Below the pieces are notes generated by a model that saw only the letters and a program-made list of their open reading frames with translations, was not told the DNA's origin and did no database searches. The position numbers and the translations under genes were made by a program. A DNA stretch of 10,279 bases, taken from contig URVS01000040.1 of assembly GCA_900551385.1 (NCBI GenBank), forward strand, positions 1 to 10,279. Reading direction: 5' to 3'. The DNA is from an uncultured Mollicutes bacterium (GTDB taxonomy: Bacteria > Bacillota_I > Bacilli_A > RFN20 > CAG-449). The first letter of the stretch is position 1. Each line of letters starts with the position of its first letter. Below are positions 1-5,773 of this stretch, piece after piece.

Positions 1-418
1 GATCAATTTTAATTAATTCATTATATAATTCTTCATTATCCATTTTTTCATATTTAGACATATCAACTTCAGTATTAGCTTCAGTTAAAGTAAAATCATA
101 TAAACTAGATTTTAAATATAGTCCAGATCCACCTACAATTAAAATATCTTTATTTAATTTTAATAATTCATTTAAAGTATTTCTTAAATCTTTTTGATAA
201 TCATAAATAGTATAAGTATTACTAACAGAAGTAATATCAAATAAATAATGAGGCACTAATTTTCTTTCTTCTAAAGTAGGTTTAGCAGTACCAATATTCA
301 TTTCTTTATAACATTGAAAAGCATCACCATTAACAATAACTGCATCATGTTTTAAAGCATATTCTAAACTTAATTTAGTTTTACCTACTCCAGTTGGGCC
401 TACAATAACATAGATCAT
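1..418 (-). CDS. miaA: MiaA, tRNA dimethylallyltransferase, N-terminal part (cut by the window edge)
   Basis: MiaA transfers a dimethylallyl group from DMAPP to N6 of adenosine-37 in tRNAs reading UNN codons, giving i6A37, the substrate of MiaB, which is also encoded here. I read 139 codons before the window ends. The protein opens with MIYVIVGPTGVGKTKLS, a P-loop at residues 7-14. Next come GDAFQCY and MNIGTAKP, equivalent to the family DSxQxY...GTAKP segment and including the conserved Asp, and then VGGSGLYLKS, equivalent to the family GGTGLY motif. The start ATG shares bases with the mutL stop (ATGA), and an AAGAGG Shine-Dalgarno lies 8-9 nt upstream inside mutL, so translation is probably coupled. 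The first Ser of the usual DSxQ is Ala here. The C-terminal half is outside the window, so intactness cannot be judged. Confidence 0.93.
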   Translation of the reverse strand, partial: MIYVIVGPTGVGKTKLSLEYALKHDAVIVNGDAFQCYKEMNIGTAKPTLEERKLVPHYLFDITSVSNTYTIYDYQKDLRNTLNELLKLNKDILIVGGSGLYLKSSLYDFTLTEANTEVDMSKYEKMDNEELYNELIKID

Positions 419-2253
419 ATACCTGACCTCTTAAACATTTTTTCTATATCATATTTAGTAAAATGAACAATAGTAGGTCTACCATGTGGACAACATGTTG
501 GATTATCACAAGTAAATAAAGTTTTAATTAAATCTTCCATTTCTCTAATTTCTAAATGATCATTAGCTTTTATAGAAGCTTTACAAGCCATAGTAGCGAT
601 AACATGTTTTCTTAATTCAATTAAATCAATCTTATCAGTTCTAATTACTTGATCAATTATTTCTTCTAAATATTTTTCTTCACTATATTCTTTAATAAAT
701 ACAGGGATAGAAGAAATCTTAATTGTGTTTAACCCAAATCCTTCTACTTCAATACCAATTTGATTTAAAATCTTAATTTTATCATCGGTTAATCTTTTAA
801 TTTCACTAGGAGATAAATTAATAATAAGAGGGATTAATGGAGTGCAAACTTCAATTTTAGAATTTAATAATTTAGTAAATTTTTCATAATTGATTCTTTC
901 ATTTGCAGCATGTTGATCGACAATATAAAAACCATCTTTTATTTCTATAATTATATAAGTTAATAAAACTTGTCCTACCACTCTAAAATAAGGTATAGTT
1001 TTTTCATTTTTTTCTTCAACTTGATTTATTTCATTATTTACTTCATTATTTATTATATCTTCATTATTTTTAACATTAATTTCTTCATCTAAAGAATTAA
1101 TATCAAAATCAAAATTATTTTCTTTAATTTCTTCATTAGGTAATTCAATTTTTATTTCTGTTCTAGGATTAATAGGTCTAATAATAGAAGTATCAAAACT
1201 AGAAGAAGTATTATCTTTAAATAAAGCAACTGTTTCAACTTCTTTATGAGGTAAACTTACTTCATGAATTGCATTTTCTTTATTTAATGCTTCTTTAATC
1301 ATTTCTTCAACTGCTGAAGATACTTCTCTATCATTAGATAATCTAACTTCTTTTTTAGAAGGGTGAACATTAACATCCACTAAAGAATGATCAACTCTTA
1401 AAGTTAAAACAACAAAAGGATATTTAGAATTAAAAATATAATCACTATATCCTGATATAATAGATTTTTGTACTTGTGGAAGATAAACATTTCTATTATT
1501 TAAAATAGTAATCATATAATATCTAGTTGATCTAGTAACTTCTGGTTTACCTATATAACCATCTATATCAAATCCATTACTTGAATATGATACTTTTATC
1601 ATTTTTTTAGCCACATCATTACCATATAGACGACTAATAACTTCAAGTAAATCACCTCGACCAGTAGTAGAAAAAGATAATTTATCATCAATATAAAAAC
1701 TCATTGCCACATTAGGAAAAGATAAAGCTAATCTTTGCATAACTTCTAAACATGAAGCAATTTCAGTAGAATCACTTTTTAAATATTTTAATCTAACAGG
1801 AGTATTATAAAATAATTCTTCTACAATAAAAGTAGTGCCTTTAATAGCTTTAAAAGGTTCAATATTTAATTCTTCTTCACTAGTAGTAACTTTACTTCCA
1901 ATATTACCAGTAGAAGTCATCATAGTTACTTTACTAACTGAACTAATAGAAGGCAAAGCTTCACCTCTAAAACCCATTGTTTTTATTTTGAATAATTGAT
2001 ATTCATCTAATAGTTTTGAAGAAGCATGTCTTTTAAAAGCTAACTTAGCATCATCAGGATCCATACCATCTCCATCATCTTTAACTATAATTTTATTTCT
2101 ACCCGCATTAAAAATACTGACTTCAATATTTTTAGCATGAGCATCAATAGAATTTTCCACTAATTCTTTAATAACTGAAGAAGGTCTTTCTATAACTTCT
2201 CCTGCTGCAATCATATTTGCTAGCTTAGAAGACATTATTTGTATTTTTCCCAT
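415..2253 (-). CDS. mutL: MutL, DNA mismatch repair ATPase/endonuclease
   Basis: MutL (612 aa) is recruited by mismatch-bound MutS and, in bacteria without MutH, nicks the strand to be repaired. The N-terminal GHKL ATPase is complete: ELVENSIDA at residues 30-38 (catalytic Glu30, Asn34), DDGDGM 59-64, GFRGEAL 94-100 and FYNTPVR 148-154. A low-complexity Asn/Glu-rich linker covers about 330-418. The C-terminal dimerisation/endonuclease domain carries DQHAANERINYE at 446-457, an exact DQHA(X)2E(X)4E metal-binding motif, plus ACKASIKAND 556-565 and CPHGRP 588-593, so this is a nicking-competent type. The ATG lies 1 nt after the mutS stop, with AAGGAGA inside the end of mutS. The stop is TGA and overlaps the miaA start. 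The segment matching the Gln-containing clamp-binding motif of B. subtilis MutL reads CTPLIP (470-475), without Gln. Confidence 0.97.
   Translation of the reverse strand: MGKIQIMSSKLANMIAAGEVIERPSSVIKELVENSIDAHAKNIEVSIFNAGRNKIIVKDDGDGMDPDDAKLAFKRHASSKLLDEYQLFKIKTMGFRGEALPSISSVSKVTMMTSTGNIGSKVTTSEEELNIEPFKAIKGTTFIVEELFYNTPVRLKYLKSDSTEIASCLEVMQRLALSFPNVAMSFYIDDKLSFSTTGRGDLLEVISRLYGNDVAKKMIKVSYSSNGFDIDGYIGKPEVTRSTRYYMITILNNRNVYLPQVQKSIISGYSDYIFNSKYPFVVLTLRVDHSLVDVNVHPSKKEVRLSNDREVSSAVEEMIKEALNKENAIHEVSLPHKEVETVALFKDNTSSSFDTSIIRPINPRTEIKIELPNEEIKENNFDFDINSLDEEINVKNNEDIINNEVNNEINQVEEKNEKTIPYFRVVGQVLLTYIIIEIKDGFYIVDQHAANERINYEKFTKLLNSKIEVCTPLIPLIINLSPSEIKRLTDDKIKILNQIGIEVEGFGLNTIKISSIPVFIKEYSEEKYLEEIIDQVIRTDKIDLIELRKHVIATMACKASIKANDHLEIREMEDLIKTLFTCDNPTCCPHGRPTIVHFTKYDIEKMFKRSGI
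1030..1071 (-). repeat. Imperfect 12-bp tandem repeat in the mutL linker
   Basis: On the + strand, TTCATTATTTAC is followed directly by TTCATTATTTAT. After a 6-nt spacer comes a third partial copy, TTCATTATTTTT. It encodes the Asn/Glu-rich run around residues 395-409 of MutL. The unit is a multiple of three, so gain or loss of a copy would keep the frame. It may simply reflect low-complexity AT-rich coding sequence. Confidence 0.5.
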
Positions 2254-2254
2254 T

Positions 2255-4777
2255 TTATCTCTCCTTCATTTTCTTTTTTAAATCATAAAGAAAATTAATT
2301 GCTTCTAATGGTGACATTGATAAAGGATCAATTTTTTCAACATCTTTAACCCAACTTGGTAAAACAACTTTTTCTTCTTTTATAACATCAGATTTAACAG
2401 ATATTTTTTCTTTTTCTAATTCTTTTAATATTTCACTAGCTCTTAACAATAATTCTTCTGGTAAATGAGCTAAAGAAGCAACATTAATACCATAAGATTT
2501 TCCCATTGCCCCATCTTCAACTCGATATAAGAAAGTAATTTTATCATCATTAGTACTTACTCCAACATGAATATTTTTTAAAGTTGGAATTTTTTCAGAA
2601 ATACTAGTAATTTCATGATAATGAGTTGAAAATAAAGTTTTAGCTTTAATTTTAGCAGCATCATATTCTAAGATTGCTTGGGCTAAAGCCATACCATCAA
2701 AAGTAGCAGTACCACGACCAATTTCATCAAAAATTAATAAAGAATTTTCATCAGCATGTCTTAAAGCATAATTAGTTTCAGCCATTTCAACCATAAATGT
2801 AGATTGTCCTGAAACTAAATCATCACTTGCACCAATACGAGTGTATATTGCATCAAAAATCATTAAATCAGCTTCACTAGCAGGTACAAATGAACCTATT
2901 TGCGCTAAAATAACAATAAGCGCTAATTGACGCATATATGTTGATTTACCACCCATATTAGGGCCTGTAATAACTAAAATATCAGTATTAGAATCCATAA
3001 TAATATCATTTGGAACATAATGCTTATTAGACATTACTTTTTCAATTACTGGATGTCTACCATCAATTATTTTAATTATTCTTTTATTATTAAATGTAGG
3101 TTTAACAAAATGATTATCAATACTTACTTCAGTTAAACTTAATAAGCAATCTACATAAGAAACTAAATCAGCAAGATCTTGTATCTTAGTTGTATATTTA
3201 TTAACTTCTTCTCTTAATTTATTAAATAAAGCATATTCAAGTGAACATCTTTTTTCTTCTGCAGTAATAACTTTTGTTTCATAATCTTTTAATTCTTGAG
3301 AAACAAATCTTTCAGAATTTACAGTTGTTTGTTTTCTTTCATATCCCCATTCTGGAGGAATTTGATTAACTGCTCCTTTAGATACTTCAATATAATATCC
3401 AAATACACGATTGTAACCTACTCTTAAAGTTTTAATACCAGTTCTTTCTTTTTCTTTATTTTCTAAAGCTGCAATCCAATTTTTAGAAGAAGAAGATAAA
3501 TCAATTAATTCATCTAATTCATTATTAAAACCTTTCTTAAAGATTCCTCCTTCTTTAACAGTAATTGGAGCGTCATCAGAAATACTTTGTTCAAGTAAAT
3601 TACTTAATGAAGCAAAATTTTCTTTTGTTCCTTTAAATTTTAATAAATGTTCATTTTCTAATTCATTAAGACTATTTAATAAAGTTGGTACAACTTGTAA
3701 AGATTTTTTTAATTGTAATAAATCTCTACCAGAAGCTGAACCAAAATTAATTTTAGCAATTAATCTTTCTAAATCATAAATATTTTTTAACGAAGTTTTA
3801 ATATCATCTCTAATTAAAAATTTATTAATCATAGAATCAATAACTGATTGTCTAGATAATATTTCATTCAAATCACATGTTGGTTTCATTATCCATTTTT
3901 TTAGCAAACGAGACCCCATATTAGTAGAAGTTTGATCAAGAAGCCAAAATAAAGTTCCATAATTTTCTTCACTTCTAATTGTTCTTACTAATTCTAAATT
4001 AACTCTTGAAAAAGCATCGATTTGCATACAAGTATTATTTCTTAAAACAACTGCTTCTTTCATATAATCAAGATCTTTTTTTTGAGTATCTTTAATATAA
4101 GAAAGTAACCTTACAACGCCTTTTCTTTGATTTAAATCTCTTACATTAGACAAAATATATTGGTGTTCAAATGTTTCTTGATCATTATTTTCATAAGAAA
4201 TCAAAATATTTTTTCTTTGACGAATTTTTTCAATATATTTAGCAGAAAAAGAAGTTGCTACAATGATTTCTTTAATATTTAAATTAGAAATTTCATCAAT
4301 AACTGCTTCAATATTTTTTTCTAAATTTTCAACAAAGATTTCTCCAGTTGAAACATCACAATAACTAAAAACAAAATAATTTTCTTCATCACTTACTTGT
4401 CCTAAATAATTATTATCTTTATCTTTTATATCAAGAAATGCACCTGGAGTAATAATTTGCACTACATCTCTTTCTACAATTCCTTTAGCTAAGGCAGGGT
4501 CTTCAAGTTGTTCAACAATACCAACTTTATATCCTTTAGCAATTAATTTATCAATATAAGAATTAATCGCGTGATGAGGCACTCCACACATTGGAACTTT
4601 TTCTTCAACTCCAGCAGATTTACCAGTTAACGCTAATTGAAGTTCTTTAGAAGCAATTTTTGCATCATCAAAAAATAATTCATAAAAATCGCCTAAACGA
4701 AATAAAATCAAAGTATCTGGATACTTATTTTTAATTTTTAAATATTGATTAATCATCGGTGTATATTTTAATTCCAT
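2255..4777 (-). CDS. mutS: MutS, DNA mismatch recognition ATPase
   Basis: MutS (840 aa) finds mismatches and small loops in new DNA and recruits MutL. The mismatch-reading domain shows GDFYELF with the Phe-X-Glu wedge at F31-Y-E33. The core lever/clamp region holds GSRLLKKW 288-295 and the stretch around QTTVNSERF 483-491. The ABC-type ATPase domain has Walker A GPNMGGKST 605-613, DDLVSGQSTFMVEM 652-665, Walker B LLIFDEIGRGT 680-690 and STHYHE 717-722. The end of the protein, SPLEAINFLYDL, matches the usual helical C-terminus. The ATG at 4777 has AGGCGG 7 nt upstream, and a promoter lies just before that. mutS leads mutL by 1 nt and miaA by overlap, making a three-gene operon. The QLSFF-type beta-clamp motif usual near the C-terminus is not visible. 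An A8 homopolymer lies inside the gene (4083-4076). Confidence 0.98.
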   Translation of the reverse strand: MELKYTPMINQYLKIKNKYPDTLILFRLGDFYELFFDDAKIASKELQLALTGKSAGVEEKVPMCGVPHHAINSYIDKLIAKGYKVGIVEQLEDPALAKGIVERDVVQIITPGAFLDIKDKDNNYLGQVSDEENYFVFSYCDVSTGEIFVENLEKNIEAVIDEISNLNIKEIIVATSFSAKYIEKIRQRKNILISYENNDQETFEHQYILSNVRDLNQRKGVVRLLSYIKDTQKKDLDYMKEAVVLRNNTCMQIDAFSRVNLELVRTIRSEENYGTLFWLLDQTSTNMGSRLLKKWIMKPTCDLNEILSRQSVIDSMINKFLIRDDIKTSLKNIYDLERLIAKINFGSASGRDLLQLKKSLQVVPTLLNSLNELENEHLLKFKGTKENFASLSNLLEQSISDDAPITVKEGGIFKKGFNNELDELIDLSSSSKNWIAALENKEKERTGIKTLRVGYNRVFGYYIEVSKGAVNQIPPEWGYERKQTTVNSERFVSQELKDYETKVITAEEKRCSLEYALFNKLREEVNKYTTKIQDLADLVSYVDCLLSLTEVSIDNHFVKPTFNNKRIIKIIDGRHPVIEKVMSNKHYVPNDIIMDSNTDILVITGPNMGGKSTYMRQLALIVILAQIGSFVPASEADLMIFDAIYTRIGASDDLVSGQSTFMVEMAETNYALRHADENSLLIFDEIGRGTATFDGMALAQAILEYDAAKIKAKTLFSTHYHEITSISEKIPTLKNIHVGVSTNDDKITFLYRVEDGAMGKSYGINVASLAHLPEELLLRASEILKELEKEKISVKSDVIKEEKVVLPSWVKDVEKIDPLSMSPLEAINFLYDLKKKMKER

Positions 4778-4799
4778 ATCAAAACCGCCTTTAGTTTTA

Positions 4800-4828
4800 A
4801 TTATATATTAAAATTAACTTTTTTTAAA
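4800..4828 (-). promoter_or_regulatory. Probable sigma-A promoter of mutS-mutL-miaA
   Basis: A perfect TATAAT lies at 4805-4800 on the minus strand. A weak -35, TTTAAA (4 of 6 matches to TTGACA), lies at 4828-4823, separated by 17 nt. The predicted start near 4793 would give a short leader that just includes the AGGCGG Shine-Dalgarno at 4790-4785. The surrounding DNA is almost pure A/T, so chance matches are likely. The perfect -10 and correct position in a 79-nt gene gap favour it. Confidence 0.5.
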
Positions 4829-4856
4829 CATTTATTATTTATAATAAAACTACAAT

Positions 4857-5384
4857 TTACTTATGATTTTTTTCATTATCAACTAAATAATTTGGATTAA
4901 CATTAAGCAATAATTCTTCATCAAGTGTCATTTCTGGTTTAACATTTTCTTTAGTATCAACAATTAAAATTGCTTCTTGATATACATCTATAAAATATAA
5001 AGCTTCTATCTTTAAATTTATATTATTATTTTCATCAAGTTTCATATAAACAGCATTTGGATATTTATTAACAAATACTTTAACATCTTTTTTATCATCT
5101 AAAGTTTTCATGTTTCTATAAACCATAGTAGCTTTTTCTTTAAAAGGTATTTTTTCTTCATAAACAGAAGAAGATTTATCTTCATCTAAAGCGTACCATA
5201 ATTGAATAGAATAAAATCCATTTAAATATAATTCTTTCTTTTCTTCAATAATTTCATAATTTAAATTAATAATCCAACAACCTAATGTTTTTGAAACATT
5301 ACAATCTAATTTAATATTTTTTTCTAAAAAATAATTAATTCTACCTCGACCTACTAATGTTTTACATGCAATTTCTCTTAACAT
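4857..5384 (-). CDS. cotE: CotE-family outer spore coat morphogenetic protein
   Basis: In Bacillus, CotE forms a ring around the forespore and directs assembly of the outer spore coat. This 175-aa protein can be aligned along its length with B. subtilis CotE (about 181 aa) from memory. It shares REI near the N-terminus, LGCWIINLNYE at 35-45 (LGGWIINHKYD in B. subtilis), LNGFYSIQLWY at 54-64 (IEGYYDINVWY), and near the end LDEEL...NVNPNYLV at 154-168 (LDEEL..INPEFLV). The acidic linker before that tail is much reduced. Its place between ymcA and mutS is the same as in B. subtilis. I start it at ATG 5384 because GAGGGA lies 6 nt upstream. An in-frame ATG at 5441 is inside the preceding terminator and would add 19 non-homologous hydrophobic residues. 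No signal peptide or membrane segment is seen from the chosen start. It implies a sporulating or formerly sporulating ancestor; function here is inferred. Confidence 0.88.
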   Translation of the reverse strand: MLREIACKTLVGRGRINYFLEKNIKLDCNVSKTLGCWIINLNYEIIEEKKELYLNGFYSIQLWYALDEDKSSSVYEEKIPFKEKATMVYRNMKTLDDKKDVKVFVNKYPNAVYMKLDENNNINLKIEALYFIDVYQEAILIVDTKENVKPEMTLDEELLLNVNPNYLVDNEKNHK

Positions 5385-5390
5385 ATATAA

Positions 5391-5396
5391 TCCCTC
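5391..5396 (-). promoter_or_regulatory. Ribosome binding site deciding the cotE start
   Basis: The minus strand reads TTGAGGGATTATATATG. GAGGGA sits 6 nt before ATG 5384, a normal spacing. The upstream in-frame ATG codons at 5441 and 5432 lie in the terminator stem and loop and have no comparable site, so 5384 is preferred. Confidence 0.75.
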
Positions 5397-5400
5397 AATT

Positions 5401-5428
5401 AAATATATGATGAAAATAAAAAATGCGT
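5401..5428 (-). promoter_or_regulatory. Possible sigma-K-like promoter of cotE (tentative)
   Basis: The minus strand has AC at 5428-5427, then 17 nt, then CATATATT at 5409-5402. This fits the B. subtilis sigma-K pattern AC-17-CATAnnnT except for the final A. B. subtilis cotE is driven by sigma-E and sigma-K. Against it, the -35 AC lies in the preceding terminator stem, the predicted start would leave a leader of only about 11-12 nt, and such short motifs occur by chance in AT-rich DNA. Confidence 0.2.
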
Positions 5429-5445
5429 ACATTTTACGCATCTTT
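5413..5445 (-). terminator. Intrinsic terminator after the rny-ymdB-miaB-ricA operon
   Basis: On the minus strand the perfect inverted repeat ATGCGTA / TACGCAT (5441-5435 and 5429-5423) encloses a 5-nt loop, AAATG. It is extended below by one G-U pair and three A-U pairs and followed by TTTTTTATTTT. It overlaps the stop codon of the RicA-like gene. This is one of the few GC-containing hairpins in the intergenic DNA, and it separates the RNA-processing operon from cotE. Confidence 0.85.
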
Positions 5446-5773
5446 ATTGTTTATTAATATCATTAATTTTATCTTGTAAATCTTTTAATTTATTATAAAT
5501 ATCTTCTTTTATAATATTATAATTATTTACTATAGGATTATTATCAAAAGCATCTTTAGCAAGATTATATTTAATTAAACATTCTTCATGTTTAACTTTA
5601 TCATTAATTGATAACGCTAAAGCTTTTTGACAATTTTTTAAATTTTCTCTTAAATTATTTATTTCTTGAGAATTTTCAATTTCTTTTTCTAAAATAAAGT
5701 ATTGTTTTACTTCTTCTTGATTTAAAAATGTATCAATATATTTATCTAATACATCTTGTAAATCTTTATTCAT
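5444..5773 (-). CDS. ricA: YlbF/YmcA-family protein, RicA-like, short
   Basis: This is a 109-aa, mainly helical and charged protein of the YlbF/YmcA family. In B. subtilis, RicA (YmcA) forms a complex with RicF (YlbF) and RicT (YaaT) that steers RNase Y cleavage of operon mRNAs and affects competence, biofilm formation and sporulation. Family features here are the EEVKQYFILEKEI...NLRENLKNCQKAL helical segment (20-52) and the DNNPIVNNYNIIKEDI segment (77-92), matching the NNPVVxxY-like stretch of the family. Position supports RicA: it sits between miaB and cotE, as ymcA does in B. subtilis. It overlaps the miaB end by 8 nt and so is probably translationally coupled, with GGAG upstream inside miaB. 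It is shorter than B. subtilis YmcA (about 143 aa). Its only cysteines are C48 and C65. RicA versus RicF cannot be settled by sequence alone. Confidence 0.8.
   Translation of the reverse strand: MNKDLQDVLDKYIDTFLNQEEVKQYFILEKEIENSQEINNLRENLKNCQKALALSINDKVKHEECLIKYNLAKDAFDNNPIVNNYNIIKEDIYNKLKDLQDKINDINKQ

Noticed and set aside
4831..4848. 8-bp inverted repeat (TTTATTAT/ATAATAAA) after cotE, considered as a terminator
   Set aside because: It is pure A/T with a 2-nt loop and is followed by A-rich rather than T-rich sequence on the transcribed strand. Chance is likely at this composition.
5385..5441. A 19-residue hydrophobic N-terminal extension of CotE, resembling a membrane anchor
   Set aside because: It is encoded by the terminator stem, T-run and ribosome-site region, is absent from known CotE, and the start at 5384 has its own Shine-Dalgarno.
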